From Pseudorhodobacter sp. (GTDB taxonomy: Bacteria > Pseudomonadota > Alphaproteobacteria > Rhodobacterales > Rhodobacteraceae), in NCBI GenBank assembly GCA_029254215.1, contig JAQWYA010000218.1, positions 1 to 59,684 of the forward strand: a stretch of 59,684 bases of DNA, read 5' to 3'. Both the position numbers and the translations under genes were made by a program. The notes under the pieces were generated by a model. It did no database searches and was not told the origin of the DNA. It was given only the letters and a program-made list of their open reading frames with translations. Below, piece by piece: positions 19,651 to 29,202 of this stretch. Each line of letters opens with the position of its first letter. Position 1 is the stretch's first letter.

Positions 19651-20019
19651 GGCGGCAGAAACCATTTCTTGTCAGGGCGCTTCAGGTCCGGGGCTGCGGA
19701 TCACGGCATGCGCAATCCCAAGAGCCGAAGCAATCCCCGGACTTATCGCCGATCCGCCGCGCCGTGTAAACCGCGCGAAAGCCTGTCGCGGGGCTGGCCA
19801 TGCGCCAGTGCTGCGGCTTTCGCGGCGCGCGATCGCGCGGCCTGGGGTGCGGATGCTGGATTGTCAGCCGGGGCGGTGCTAAGCTTTTGACGATACGGCG
19901 TATCTGGATGGGCCGCGGGGCTTTTGGGGTTAACCCTTGTGACCGGGTCAGTGTAAGGTTTGGCGAGGCGTCCGAAAAGCTCTGACGCGGCGCAGCATAA
20001 CGAGGCGGGAGGATACGGT
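19651..20019. other. 369-base gap between trpG and the deacetylase gene
   Basis: This gap between divergent genes must hold both promoters. I see no RNA gene and no convincing small coding sequence. GGGTTAACCC at 19927-19936 is a 10-bp palindrome and resembles a half CtrA site. I found no leader peptide with tandem Trp codons before trpG, so no attenuator is claimed. Several open frames cross the gap, but none is recognisable. Confidence 0.5.
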
Positions 20020-21615
20020 TTGAGCCGGGGATTTCTAGGTGGCATAGTTTGGGGCGGCGTCTTTGCGGGCCTAGGTCTGGCGGTTGCATCGCAATTCACG
20101 GCCCCCGTGACGCCAGAGGCGCTTAGGGCTGCCGGGCAAGCGCCCTCAAAACCCGTGGCGGTGGAAGTCAGCACACCGCCCGCTTTTGCCTCGGATGCGG
20201 AGAAACCGGGTGAAGACGTCGCGTTGGACACGCCTGCGGCCATGCAGGAAACGGCCGCGGCACCATCAGGTGACGCGGCCCCAGAGGCACCGCCATCTGA
20301 GCCCCCTGTCGCCGCCGTCGCGCCTGAACCCGCCCCGCCAGAGGGACCCGCGCCTGTCGTCACTGCCGATGCACCATCGCAAGCGGACCCTGCTGGGGCC
20401 GCCGCCTCTGCCCCGCAAGCGCCTGTTGTGGCCGTGTCGAACCCCACACCCTCTGCTACGCCAGATGCGCCTGCGGCTGTTTCGGTTCTGCCTCAGGCCG
20501 AGATTGACCGCAGCCCAGCCCCGCGCCCGGCTGTCACTGAAACCTCCGCAGGGCTGCGCCAACCCGCATCTCCGCCCTCGCCACCGGTGTTGGAGGGCGG
20601 AACCGGCCCGGCGTCGGAGGCAACGCTTCCTTCCGCTGCGGCACAGCCAGAGGCCGCAACGCCAGAGGCAGAGCCGGACCGCGCCGAATTGCCGCCGCCA
20701 CCGCCCCTGTCGGCGGAAGAACAAGCGGTGGTGGATGCAAACACCGCTCCCCCGCAGCCCGATCCGCCGAGGCAGGACAGTTTGGCCAGTGCCGAACCAG
20801 AGCCTCAGCGCCCGACGCCCGGCTTTGGCAACCGGGTTGAAGGGGTGACGACCGGACGCCTGCCCAGCATCACCTCCGGCCCCGTGGTCGATCCCGCGCC
20901 CGGCGATGCACCGCCCGATGTCGTGGTGGTGGTTGATGACCTGCCCCCCGTTGACCGCTTTGCGCAAAGCTTCTCTAACCCCATGGGAAAGCCGGTGTTT
21001 TCGGTGCTTCTGCTGGATGATGGCGCGGCCGGAACCGATCGCGCGGCCCTTGCGGCCTTGCCCTTCCCGGTGAGCTTCGTTCTGGACCCGACGAACCCGA
21101 ATTCGGCCGAGATCGCGGTGCTGTATCAAGCGGCGGGAAAAGAGGTGGTGATGCTGGCCGCCGGCATCCCCGAGGGGGCCACGCCTGCGGATCTGGCCGT
21201 CAGTTTCGAAGCCAACGCGCAGGTCTTGCCGCATGCGGTCGCGGTGATCGACAGTTTCACCGGGATCTATCAGAACAACCGTCAACTGGCAGCAGATGTT
21301 CTGGCCGAAATCGGCGCGCAGGGGCGGGGGGTCTTGTCCTGGGACCGAGGCTTGAACGCGGCCTCACAGATCGCGCGGCGCGAGGGGCTGCGCAATGCGC
21401 TTGTCTATCGCCATCTGGATGCCGACGGCGAAGCCGGAACCGTGATCCGTCGCTATCTGGACCGGGCGGCCTTCAAGGCGGCGCAGGATGGGCGCGTCAT
21501 TGTTCTGGGAACCACCCGGCCCGAAACGGTTGCCGCCCTGCTGGAATGGGCGGTTGAGGGGCGTGCGGCCACTGTGGCGCTGGCCCCCGTGACGGCGACC
21601 CTGACCGCGCAATGA
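20020..21615 (+). CDS. Divergent polysaccharide deacetylase-family protein with Pro/Ala-rich linker
   Basis: The start is TTG at 20020, where GGGAGGA lies 6 bases upstream; the frame runs open from 19960 without support. This gives 531 residues. One N-terminal membrane segment (GFLGGIVWGGVFAGLGLAVA) is followed by about 280 residues very rich in Ala, Pro and Glu, surely disordered and probably periplasmic. The C-terminal 200 residues are a divergent polysaccharide deacetylase (DUF610/YibQ-like) domain, with PVFSVLLLDDGA, FVLDPTNPNS, AVIDSFTGIYQNNR and VLSWDRG. Such proteins are sometimes misnamed antifreeze glycopeptide polyprotein because of the linker. The substrate is unknown. It converges on trpE. 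Confidence 0.82.
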   Translation: MSRGFLGGIVWGGVFAGLGLAVASQFTAPVTPEALRAAGQAPSKPVAVEVSTPPAFASDAEKPGEDVALDTPAAMQETAAAPSGDAAPEAPPSEPPVAAVAPEPAPPEGPAPVVTADAPSQADPAGAAASAPQAPVVAVSNPTPSATPDAPAAVSVLPQAEIDRSPAPRPAVTETSAGLRQPASPPSPPVLEGGTGPASEATLPSAAAQPEAATPEAEPDRAELPPPPPLSAEEQAVVDANTAPPQPDPPRQDSLASAEPEPQRPTPGFGNRVEGVTTGRLPSITSGPVVDPAPGDAPPDVVVVVDDLPPVDRFAQSFSNPMGKPVFSVLLLDDGAAGTDRAALAALPFPVSFVLDPTNPNSAEIAVLYQAAGKEVVMLAAGIPEGATPADLAVSFEANAQVLPHAVAVIDSFTGIYQNNRQLAADVLAEIGAQGRGVLSWDRGLNAASQIARREGLRNALVYRHLDADGEAGTVIRRYLDRAAFKAAQDGRVIVLGTTRPETVAALLEWAVEGRAATVALAPVTATLTAQ

Positions 21616-21625
21616 CGTCTGGCAG

Positions 21626-21670
21626 CCGCAACCCGGTCAGGCCCCCTTAGCGGGTTCAACCGGATTGCGG
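21626..21670. terminator. Possible hairpin between the deacetylase gene and trpE
   Basis: CCGCAACCCGGT (21626-21637) pairs with ACCGGATTGCGG (21659-21670) with one mismatch, and a second pairing, AACCCG with CGGGTT, competes with it. It sits in the 63-base gap between two convergent genes, but no T-run follows. Confidence 0.35.
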
Positions 21671-21678
21671 GTGTTGGG

Positions 21679-23190
21679 TCAGCTGTTTCCGCGTTGTGCG
21701 AAAAGCCCTGCATCCTCTGCCGCCATCCGCAGCGCCTTGGATTTATTGACGGTTTCCTGAAACTCCGCCTCTGGGTCGCTGTCATAGACAACGCCGCCTC
21801 CGGCCTGAATATACAGGTTTTCGTCCTTCAGGACCGCTGTGCGCAGGGCGATACAGAAATCCATCTCGCCATTGGCGGCGAAATACCCGACGCCGCCACC
21901 ATAGACGCCGCGTTTTTCCGGCTCCAACTCGTCGATGATCTCCATCGCGCGGACTTTGGGCGCGCCCGAGACCGTGCCTGCGGGCAAACCGGCCAAGAGG
22001 GCTGACAGCGCGTCCTCGCCATCGGCAATCTGACCCACGACGTTGGAGACGATATGCATCACATGGCTGTAGCGTTCGATGATGAACTCTTCCGTCGGGC
22101 GCACCGTCCCGATCTTGGCCACGCGGCCCACATCATTGCGCCCCAGATCCAGCAGCATCAGATGCTCGGCCAGTTCCTTTTGATCCGCGATCAGATCGGC
22201 CTCATTGGCGCGGTCTTCCTCGGGGGTGGCGCCGCGTTTGCGGGTGCCTGCAATCGGACGAACTGTCACCTCGCCATCGCGCAGCCGCACGAGGATTTCC
22301 GGGCTGGCCCCGACCACCTGAAATCCGCCGAAGTTGAAGAAGAACAGGAAGGGCGACGGGTTTGTCCGGCGCAGCGAGCGGTAAAGCGCGAAGGGCGGCA
22401 GTTCAAAGCGTTGCGTCCAGCGCTGTGATGGCACCACCTGAAAGATGTCACCCGCGCGGATATATTCCTTGGCCTTCTCAACCGCCGCGAGATAGCCCTC
22501 ATGGGTGAAGTTTGACAGGGCCTCGCCCACGGGGGCCGTCTGGCCGAAATCGCGCAGGGCGGCCGGGGCGCGGTCCAGATCGCGCAGGGCATCCATGACA
22601 CGCTCGGCGGCTTGGGCATAGGCCGCGCGCGCGCTCAGGCCAGAGGCCACCCATGCGGGCGCCACGACCGTCACCTCGCCCTTCACGCCATCCAGCACCG
22701 CCACGATCGATGGCCGCATCAGAACGGCATCGGGCAGGCCCAACGGATCGGGGTTCACATTCGGCAGGTTCTCGACCAGCCGGATCATGTCATAGCCGAG
22801 ATAGCCAAAAAGCCCCGCCGCGATGGGCGGCAGATCGGCGGGCATGTCGGCCGCACTTTCGGCAATCAGCGCGCGCAGGCTGTCCAAGGGGGCCTCGCCT
22901 TGCGGAACAAAGGCCGCTGGGTCAAAGCGGGCCTCGCGGTTGATTTCCACCTGATCGCCCCGGCAGCGCCAGATCAGATCGGGCTTGAGCCCAACGACCG
23001 AGTAGCGCCCCCGCACCTCGCCCCCGGTGACGGATTCAAGCATGAACGTATCCGAGCGCGCCTCGCCCAGTTTGAGCATCAGCGAAACAGGGGTGTCCAG
23101 ATCGGCCGCAAGGCGCGCATAGACAAGCTGGTTGCGTCCTTCTGCCCAGCCTTTTTCAAAGCTGGCAAAGCTTGGGATCAGGTCCGCCAT
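21679..23190 (-). CDS. trpE: Anthranilate synthase component I
   Basis: Makes anthranilate from chorismate with ammonia from TrpG. The 503 residues have the chorismate-binding core: FQVVPSQRW, GASPEILVRL, RPIAGTRKRGATPEED, LDLGRNDVGRVAKIG, SHVMHIVSNV, and LPAGTVSGAPKVRAMEII. It lies 9 bases downstream of the PpiD-like gene and is probably co-transcribed with it. It is separated from trpGDC by the deacetylase gene, a split arrangement common in this order. No attenuator is evident because the upstream gene abuts. Confidence 0.97.
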   Translation of the reverse strand: MADLIPSFASFEKGWAEGRNQLVYARLAADLDTPVSLMLKLGEARSDTFMLESVTGGEVRGRYSVVGLKPDLIWRCRGDQVEINREARFDPAAFVPQGEAPLDSLRALIAESAADMPADLPPIAAGLFGYLGYDMIRLVENLPNVNPDPLGLPDAVLMRPSIVAVLDGVKGEVTVVAPAWVASGLSARAAYAQAAERVMDALRDLDRAPAALRDFGQTAPVGEALSNFTHEGYLAAVEKAKEYIRAGDIFQVVPSQRWTQRFELPPFALYRSLRRTNPSPFLFFFNFGGFQVVGASPEILVRLRDGEVTVRPIAGTRKRGATPEEDRANEADLIADQKELAEHLMLLDLGRNDVGRVAKIGTVRPTEEFIIERYSHVMHIVSNVVGQIADGEDALSALLAGLPAGTVSGAPKVRAMEIIDELEPEKRGVYGGGVGYFAANGEMDFCIALRTAVLKDENLYIQAGGGVVYDSDPEAEFQETVNKSKALRMAAEDAGLFAQRGNS

Positions 23191-23199
23191 TTTGTGCCC

Positions 23200-25062
23200 T
23201 CACTGAAACTGGGCGTGAACGGCGGCGATGGCCGCATCGTTCAGGGTGATCCCGGCGTCGCGGGTCAGGGCATTGTTGAACAAGACGAAAGCATCCTGCG
23301 CGAAGGCTTGTTCCGTCTGCGCCGAGATCGCCCCTTTCAGCGCCTCTACGTCCGGGCCATCCGTGGCACCGGGGGTAACCCGGTCCAAGACCGCCACGGC
23401 GGTGAAATCACCAGCCGTGATCACCCGCGCCTGACCTTCCTCCATCGCGAAGACTTCCTCGATGAGGGTCGCGGGCGCATCCGTCACCGTGGAAGAGCGG
23501 GTCAGGGCCCCGATAACTTCGGTGATCCCGAAGGCCCCAAGCGAAGCCCCGGCCTCGATTTCGGCCTTAATGGCGATTGCCCGCTCGCTCAGCGCTTTGG
23601 CGACCGCAGCGGCTTGCCAGCTTTCGGTCACCAGATCGGTGGCCTCGGCAAAGGGGATCGGGGTGGCAGGCACGATTTCATCCAGACGCAGGGCAAAAAC
23701 GCCGCCCTCATCCAGTTGGAGGATTTCGGGGAAATCCCCTTCGGCCACAGCCTCGGCGGCAGCGCGGAAATCGGGATAGCCCGCGATGCCGTCATCGGTC
23801 TGGGCGGAGTAATCGATCTGGGCCAGCGTCATGCCGGTTTCCTTGGCCAGATCTTCCAGCGTTGCGCCTGCGGCCAGCCGGTCATCCAGTTCTTCGATCC
23901 GGTCGGCGATCAGACGCCGCGCGGCATCCATTTCCAACTCGGGGGCCAGATCAGCGCGGGCCTCCTCAAAGGGGGTGTTCTGCGCGGCAAGAATGCCATT
24001 CATGCGAAACAGCGCTGGCCCCAGATCCGAGGTGAAAGGGCCAACGACGCCCGGTTCGGTCAGCGCAAAGATCGCAGCGCCCGCAGCGCCCAGATCTTCT
24101 TGCGACTGATCGCCCAGATCAACATCGCTCAGGCTCAGGCCACGATCCGCAACCAGCGTTTCAAAGGAGGTTCCCGCCTCCAGCCTTGCCTTTGCCTCAT
24201 TGGCGGCGGCCTCATCGGCAAAGACCAGACGCTCCACCAAGCGGCGCTCGGGCTGGACGAATTCTGCGATCCGGTCCTGGTAAAGCGCGCGCAGATCCTC
24301 TTCGCTCAGGCTGACCTGCCCCAGAACGTCTTGCGGCAGAAGGCTGGCATAGGTGATGCGACGGGCTTCGGGGCGGGTGAATTCCGCGATATTCGCGTCG
24401 TAATGGGCTTGCAGATCTGCCTCGGTGGGGGCTGCGGGCTGCGCCTCCAGATCCAGCGCTGTCAGGCGCAGCAGGCTGATCGCCCGACGTTCCGAGATAA
24501 AGCTGTAAAGCGTATCGCGCAGGCTGTCAGGCGTGGTAAAGCCGCCCGTAACTGCCCCTTGCAACAGGGCGCGGGCCAGATCATCGCGCAGACGCGACTC
24601 GTAGGCGGCCTCGGTCATATTGTTGCGCTGGAGCGTGAAACGGTAGGTTTCGCGGTCAAACTGCCCGGACGGACCCCGAAAACTGGACATCGCGAGGATT
24701 TCCTGCGCAACCCGCGCATCGCCCGCTGAAAGCCCGATCCGGTCGGTTTCATTGGCCAGCGCCGTGGCGTTGACCAATTGCTGGCGCACCTGACGGTCCA
24801 GACCAAAGGCCTGCGCCTGTTGCAGGCTGATCGTCGTGCCAAACTGCGCCGAGAGCGCGTTGATTTCCTGCTGAAGCGCGCGGGCGTAATCATTCACGTC
24901 GATCTTGCGCTTGCCGACTTCGCCGATCGCGGTGACGCCTCCGCCGAAATTGGTCACCCCAAAGCCGCCAAGGCCGAGCACCAGCATCCCCATCAGGATC
25001 CAGACCACGACAGAGGTGCCCTTGCCCTTTTTGCGTCCGCTATCTTCGCTGTGTTTTGCCAT
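23200..25062 (-). CDS. PpiD-like periplasmic folding chaperone (SurA N-domain, peptidyl-prolyl isomerase)
   Basis: A membrane-anchored periplasmic foldase of 620 residues. The start at 25062 (MAKHSEDSGRKKGKG) gives a short basic cytoplasmic tail followed by one membrane segment (SVVVWILMGMLVLGLGGFGV), the PpiD layout. A SurA_N_3-type region follows (KIDVNDYARALQQEINAL, with repeated PRQL-like helical parts), then a long region including a divergent parvulin-type domain. The frame extends 26 codons upstream without support. It is followed at once by trpE. PpiD is known to help outer-membrane protein folding at the Sec exit; that role here is inferred. Confidence 0.88.
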   Translation of the reverse strand: MAKHSEDSGRKKGKGTSVVVWILMGMLVLGLGGFGVTNFGGGVTAIGEVGKRKIDVNDYARALQQEINALSAQFGTTISLQQAQAFGLDRQVRQQLVNATALANETDRIGLSAGDARVAQEILAMSSFRGPSGQFDRETYRFTLQRNNMTEAAYESRLRDDLARALLQGAVTGGFTTPDSLRDTLYSFISERRAISLLRLTALDLEAQPAAPTEADLQAHYDANIAEFTRPEARRITYASLLPQDVLGQVSLSEEDLRALYQDRIAEFVQPERRLVERLVFADEAAANEAKARLEAGTSFETLVADRGLSLSDVDLGDQSQEDLGAAGAAIFALTEPGVVGPFTSDLGPALFRMNGILAAQNTPFEEARADLAPELEMDAARRLIADRIEELDDRLAAGATLEDLAKETGMTLAQIDYSAQTDDGIAGYPDFRAAAEAVAEGDFPEILQLDEGGVFALRLDEIVPATPIPFAEATDLVTESWQAAAVAKALSERAIAIKAEIEAGASLGAFGITEVIGALTRSSTVTDAPATLIEEVFAMEEGQARVITAGDFTAVAVLDRVTPGATDGPDVEALKGAISAQTEQAFAQDAFVLFNNALTRDAGITLNDAAIAAVHAQFQ

Positions 25063-25115
25063 GGCGCTGCCTGTCGGTAAAAATTGTTTTGCTGTGTCTA
25101 GGGCTTTGGGCGCAC

Positions 25116-25138
25116 GGGGGCAAGACAGGCTTGCCCCC
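25116..25138. terminator. Perfect hairpin between the aminotransferase and PpiD-like genes
   Basis: GGGGGCAAG (25116-25124) and CTTGCCCCC (25130-25138) form a perfect 9-bp stem with a 5-base loop. It lies in the 128-base gap between two genes of the same strand. No T-run follows on the minus strand, so it may mark an operon boundary or an RNA processing site. Confidence 0.45.
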
Positions 25139-25190
25139 AATCCCGTATGAGCGGCGCGATTGCGCGATCAAAAACCGGTTAGGGGCTGAT

Positions 25191-26369
25191 TCAGGGCTGA
25201 TATTCGGCCAAACGTGCGAACAGGGCCTTGATCCCGGCCTGATCCACATTCGCAAAAGCGATCCGCAACTGGCGCTTTCCGGCGGCCGAGCCTGTGGGCT
25301 GGAACATCGTGCCGGGCAGGGTGAGGACGCCCGCCTTGGCCACCATCTCGCGGGCCAAATGATCCGAGGCCATCTGGAACGGATGTTCCACATAGGCGAA
25401 ATACGCGCCACAGCCCAGCAGCTTCCAATCCGGCAGCGCCCCAAACCCGGCGACCATCGCGGCCCGGCGCGACAGGATTTCCAGCCGTTCCGAGGCGACC
25501 CAATCGCCCAGATTGCGCATCCCCCACAAGGCCCCGATCTGGCCCAACTGGCTGGGACAGATCGCGACCGTATCCAGAAATTTCTCAACCTCTGCCAAGC
25601 GCGCGACATCAGCCACAACCGCCCCAACGCGGTGGCCGGTCAGCCGATAAGCCTTTGAAAAGCTGTAAAGCTGGATCAGCGTATCGGCCCAATCGGGGTC
25701 GGTGAACAGGGCATGAGGCGCGCCCTCGCGGCTGTCGAAATCGCGGTAAGTCTCATCCATGATCAAGGCCAGCCCATGCCTGCGGGCCAGTGCCATGAAA
25801 TCGGCCAGAACCGAAGCCGGATATTCCGCGCCGCCCGGATTATTGGGGCTGACCAGCACGATCGCGCGGGTTTTGGGCGTGATCAGGGCAGCGGCAGCCT
25901 CTGCCGAGGGGATCAGACCTTCGCCTGTGGCCAGCGGCACGGTTTTCACGCCCTGCATATCCAGCCACATCTTGTGGTTGAAATACCACGGGGTCGGCAA
26001 GATCACCTCATCGCCCGCGCCGGCAAGGGTCGACATCACCGCCGTAAACGCCTGATTGCAGCCTTGGGTTATCGCTACCTGATCGGGGCGAATGGCGCCG
26101 CCATACCCTGTCGACCATTGCGCCGCGATTTCGGCGCGCAAAGCGGGCAGGCCGAGGACCGGCCCGTAAAGATGGGCGGCAGGGTCGTTCAGCGCGGCTT
26201 CGGCCAGCGCCTGACGCAACCCCAAGGGAGGCGGCTCCACCGGGGCGGCCTGACTGACATTGATCAGCGGGCGCTCTGGCGGAAAGATCACGCCATCCAG
26301 CCAGCGGCGCGCCTCCATCACCGGGGGCGGTTCGGTCGCGGCCATGGCGGGGTTCAGGGGCAGGGTCAT
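25191..26369 (-). CDS. Class I/II PLP-dependent aminotransferase
   Basis: A 392-residue fold-type I aminotransferase. It has GLPALRAEIAAQW, TQGCNQAFTAVMSTLAGAGDEVILPTPWYFNHKMW, VSPNNPGGAEYP, DETYRDFD, and the PLP-lysine motif YSFSKAYRLTGHRVGAV. This pattern fits the aspartate/aromatic aminotransferase superfamily, but the substrate cannot be named. It lies 27 bases downstream of gpt on the same strand, in a run with lysE and fabI. Confidence 0.88.
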   Translation of the reverse strand: MTLPLNPAMAATEPPPVMEARRWLDGVIFPPERPLINVSQAAPVEPPPLGLRQALAEAALNDPAAHLYGPVLGLPALRAEIAAQWSTGYGGAIRPDQVAITQGCNQAFTAVMSTLAGAGDEVILPTPWYFNHKMWLDMQGVKTVPLATGEGLIPSAEAAAALITPKTRAIVLVSPNNPGGAEYPASVLADFMALARRHGLALIMDETYRDFDSREGAPHALFTDPDWADTLIQLYSFSKAYRLTGHRVGAVVADVARLAEVEKFLDTVAICPSQLGQIGALWGMRNLGDWVASERLEILSRRAAMVAGFGALPDWKLLGCGAYFAYVEHPFQMASDHLAREMVAKAGVLTLPGTMFQPTGSAAGKRQLRIAFANVDQAGIKALFARLAEYQP

Positions 26370-26396
26370 CGAAGGGTCCTTGCGAAAAGGGGGCGG

Positions 26397-26900
26397 TCAG
26401 TCAGTGCCGCGATAGGGCTGCACATATTGCAGCGCCATATCCCAGGGGAAGAAGATCCATGTGTCCTGGCTGACTTCGGTGATGAAAGTCTCGACCATGG
26501 GGCGGCCCGAGGGTTTGGCATAGACGGTTGCGAAATGCGCCTTCGGGTAGAGCTTGCGCACCAGTTCCAACGTTTTGCCGGTGTCGACCAGATCATCAAC
26601 GATCAAAATCCCCTCGCCATCGCCCATCAACTCCGCCTGTGGGGATTTGATGACCTTGGCCTCGGACCGGTCCTGATGGCTGTAGCTTTTGACCGAGATC
26701 GTATCGACCACGCGGATGTCCAACTCTCGGCTGACGATCATCGCGGGCACCAATCCGCCACGGGTGATCCCGACCACGGCCTTCCAGCCGCCTTCAATCG
26801 GGCCCTTGCCATCAAGCCGCCAAGCAAGCGCGCGGGCATCGCGGTGGATCTGGTCCCACGAGACGTGGAAGCCTTTTTCATGCGGCAAACGGTCGGTCAT
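26397..26900 (-). CDS. gpt: Xanthine (guanine) phosphoribosyltransferase
   Basis: Purine salvage enzyme that joins PRPP with xanthine or guanine. It is 167 residues, close to the E. coli Gpt length. The PRPP-binding loop is [19 protein letters not shown]. Other matches are [26 protein letters not shown] near the N terminus and [11 protein letters not shown] at the C terminus, the type-I Gpt ending. It lies between lysE and the aminotransferase gene on the minus strand. Confidence 0.94.
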   Translation of the reverse strand: MTDRLPHEKGFHVSWDQIHRDARALAWRLDGKGPIEGGWKAVVGITRGGLVPAMIVSRELDIRVVDTISVKSYSHQDRSEAKVIKSPQAELMGDGEGILIVDDLVDTGKTLELVRKLYPKAHFATVYAKPSGRPMVETFITEVSQDTWIFFPWDMALQYVQPYRGTD

Positions 26901-26919
26901 TGGCTGTCCTTTCGGCAGG

Positions 26920-26957
26920 TTGGTCGGCAGGGTGGGCGGTACATTGGTCGGCAGGGT
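26920..26957. repeat. 14-bp direct repeat between lysE and gpt
   Basis: TTGGTCGGCAGGGT occurs at 26920-26933 and again at 26944-26957, a 24-base period in the 78-base gap between the two genes. It could be a regulatory repeat or a chance duplication. Confidence 0.5.
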
Positions 26958-26978
26958 CGCAAAAAGAAGGGCGGTGCA

Positions 26979-27593
26979 TCAGCCAAGGGCAATCCTTGCC
27001 CCAAGCAGGGTCAGCAACCCCCCGAAACTCCGGTCTATCACGGTTTTGAGCGAGAGATATCCGCGCCGCGCACCCTCGAACGAGAAAAGCCGCGCGATCA
27101 GGACATTCCACAGAAAGTCAGAGGCGAAGACGATGCAAAGAAGCAGCAACAGCCACGGCAGGCTGGTGCCGGGCGGCACGACCCCGGCAAAAACTGCCCC
27201 GAAAAACACCACGGGTTTGGGGTTGGCAAGCTGGGTCGTGACGCCGCACCAGAAATTGGACAGACCGCTGCGGGGGGCGGTGTCGCGGGCGCTGACGGTG
27301 ATCGGCTCGGCTGCGTGCCGCCAGATCTGAAGGCCCATCCAGACCAGATAGGCCCCGCCCAACAGCTTGATCGCCATCAACAGGCCGGGGGCAAGCGTGA
27401 ACAGGATCGCCAGCCCGAACAGCGCCGAGGCGGCCCAGAACACCGCCCCCGCACCGATGCCTGCGGCCAGAAATACGCCGCTGCGCAGCCCGTGTGACAT
27501 GCCGGTCCGCGCCGCCAGAATGACGGCCGGGCCGGGGCTGATCGCTGCCATCACCTGCAATCCCAGCAGGGTCAGAAACGTCGCCAGCGTCAT
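26979..27593 (-). CDS. LysE/RhtB-family amino-acid exporter
   Basis: An inner-membrane exporter of 204 residues with about six hydrophobic segments. The family signature is at the N terminus: [31 protein letters not shown], read here as motifs AISPGPAV and GMSHGLRSG. It is followed by [13 protein letters not shown] and [12 protein letters not shown]. It would export an amino acid or related solute; the substrate is unknown. Its start is one base after the fabI stop, suggesting coupling to that gene, and gpt follows after 78 bases. Confidence 0.9.
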   Translation of the reverse strand: MTLATFLTLLGLQVMAAISPGPAVILAARTGMSHGLRSGVFLAAGIGAGAVFWAASALFGLAILFTLAPGLLMAIKLLGGAYLVWMGLQIWRHAAEPITVSARDTAPRSGLSNFWCGVTTQLANPKPVVFFGAVFAGVVPPGTSLPWLLLLLCIVFASDFLWNVLIARLFSFEGARRGYLSLKTVIDRSFGGLLTLLGARIALG

Positions 27594-27594
27594 G

Positions 27595-28416
27595 TCAGCC
27601 GTCCTTGCGCCCGGTCACGACATCGATGTCCGGCGCATCAACCGCCTTCATGCCGACGACATGATAGCCCGCATCGACATGCAGACATTCGCCCGTCACG
27701 CCCGAGGACAGGTCCGACAGCAGATACATCGCGGATTTGCCGACCTCATCCTGGGTCACATTACGACGAAGCGGCGAGTTCAGCTCATTCCACTTCATGA
27801 TATAGCGGAAATCGCCAATGCCAGAGGCCGCAAGTGTCTTGATCGGCCCTGCGGAAATCGCGTTGCAGCGGATGTTATCCTTGCCCAGATCTTCCGCGAT
27901 ATATTTGACCGATGTCTCCAGCGCGGCCTTGGCCAGCCCCATCACGTTGTAATGCGGCATGACCTTTTCCGCGCCGTAATAGGACAGAGTCAAAAGGCTG
28001 CCACCATCGGGCATCATCGCGCAGGCGCGCTGGCAGACAGCGGTGAAGGAATAGACCGAGATATCCATCGTCATGCGGAAATTCGCCGCCGAGGTATCAA
28101 CATAACGCCCCCGCAATTCCGCCTTGTCGGAAAAGCCGATGGCATGCACGACGAAATCCAACTTGCCCCAAACCGCCTTGAGATGCGCAAAAAGCGCGTC
28201 CATAGACGCCTCGTCCGAGACATCGCATTCGATCATCTCGGTGCAACCGATAGAGGCGATCAGCGGCTCCACACGCTTTTTAAGCTGTTCGCCCTGATAG
28301 GAAAACGCCATTTCCGCGCCCTGATCGGCACAGGCCTTTGCAATGCCCCAGGCGATGGATTTGTCATTCGCCAAACCCATGATCAACCCGCGCTTGCCCT
28401 CCAGCAATCCCGCCAT
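27595..28416 (-). CDS. fabI: Enoyl-[acyl-carrier-protein] reductase (NADH)
   Basis: Short-chain dehydrogenase of 273 residues that makes the last reduction in each round of type II fatty acid synthesis. The start at 28416 ([20 protein letters not shown]) is preceded by a GGGGGG run and fits the family; the frame extends 33 codons further without support. The active-site Tyr-x6-Lys is in [12 protein letters not shown], and the C-terminal motif is [11 protein letters not shown]. This is the triclosan target family. It is divergent from pdxH and leads the run fabI-lysE-gpt-aminotransferase. Confidence 0.96.
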   Translation of the reverse strand: MAGLLEGKRGLIMGLANDKSIAWGIAKACADQGAEMAFSYQGEQLKKRVEPLIASIGCTEMIECDVSDEASMDALFAHLKAVWGKLDFVVHAIGFSDKAELRGRYVDTSAANFRMTMDISVYSFTAVCQRACAMMPDGGSLLTLSYYGAEKVMPHYNVMGLAKAALETSVKYIAEDLGKDNIRCNAISAGPIKTLAASGIGDFRYIMKWNELNSPLRRNVTQDEVGKSAMYLLSDLSSGVTGECLHVDAGYHVVGMKAVDAPDIDVVTGRKDG

Positions 28417-28584
28417 TTTGTCCCCCCGTTTTTCACCCGTGTTTTGAGGTGGTGTAGGCGATCCCTCGGGTTTCATCAAGGGCGCTGGGATTCTCCCTTG
28501 GCAACCTGCCGCCAAGGTCTATCTTGGACCCACTGCAAGGCCCAAGACAGCAAGACCTGCGGGCAGGACGTGAAAGGCAAGATC

Positions 28585-29193
28585 ATGACATCCGAAAGAG
28601 ACGGCATTTTTGCGGGCGATGACCCGTTTGCAATCGCGCGGCGCTGGCTGGCCGAGGCAGAGGCCTCTGAACCCAACGATCCCAACGCGATCGCGCTTTC
28701 GACGGTGGATGCGCAAGGTATGCCAAATGCCCGGATGGTCCTGCTGAAGGATATCGAGCCTGCCGCCTTTGTCTTTTACACCAATTACGGCAGCGCCAAA
28801 GCGCAAGAAATCGAGGCCAGCGGCGCCGCAGCCTTCGTGCTGCATTGGAAATCCTTGCGCCGCCAGATCCGCGTCCGGGGCCGGACTGAACGCGAAGAAG
28901 GCCCCGCCGCCGACGACTATTACGCGTCCCGCTCGCTCAAAAGCCGGCTGGGGGCCTGGGCGTCGAAGCAGTCGCAACCCTTGTCGTCACGCGCAAGTTT
29001 GATGGCCGAGGTGGCCAAGGTAACGGCCCAGCATGGCCCGAACCCAAAGCGTCCGCCCTTCTGGGGGGGCATCCGCATCATTCCGACGGAAATAGAGTTT
29101 TGGGCCGACGGTGCCTTTCGCCTGCATGATCGGTTTCAGTGGCGACGCGGGCAAGTGTCTGATCCATGGGCAATTACCCGATTGAACCCCTGA
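28585..29193 (+). CDS. pdxH: Pyridoxamine/pyridoxine 5'-phosphate oxidase
   Basis: FMN enzyme that oxidises PNP or PMP to pyridoxal 5'-phosphate. The start ATG 28585 has AAAGG 7 bases upstream and yields 202 residues; the frame is open long before it but is antisense to fabI. Family marks are [53 protein letters not shown], and the C-terminal RFQWRRG. The AWAS/QS segment is the FMN and phosphate site. It provides PLP for several enzymes in this window. pdxA is in another cluster at 44229-45242. Confidence 0.96.
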   Translation: MTSERDGIFAGDDPFAIARRWLAEAEASEPNDPNAIALSTVDAQGMPNARMVLLKDIEPAAFVFYTNYGSAKAQEIEASGAAAFVLHWKSLRRQIRVRGRTEREEGPAADDYYASRSLKSRLGAWASKQSQPLSSRASLMAEVAKVTAQHGPNPKRPPFWGGIRIIPTEIEFWADGAFRLHDRFQWRRGQVSDPWAITRLNP

Positions 29194-29202
29194 ATGGTGC
29201 GC

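Noticed and set aside
19927-19936. A CtrA binding site (GGGTTAACCC)
   Set aside because: Only a half-site (TTAACC) is present; the second half at the required spacing was not seen.
19651-20019. A trp leader peptide attenuator before trpG
   Set aside because: No short frame with tandem Trp codons and no terminator/antiterminator pair could be read.
22612-24729. A 705-codon open frame on the plus strand
   Set aside because: Antisense to trpE and the PpiD-like gene; high GC content keeps such frames open by chance.
25713-27497. A 594-codon open frame on the plus strand
   Set aside because: Antisense to the aminotransferase, gpt and lysE genes, with no recognisable domain.
27367-28584. A long N-terminal extension of PdxH
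   Set aside because: The part before 28585 is antisense to fabI and lysE; PdxH has its own ribosome-binding site and the normal length from 28585.
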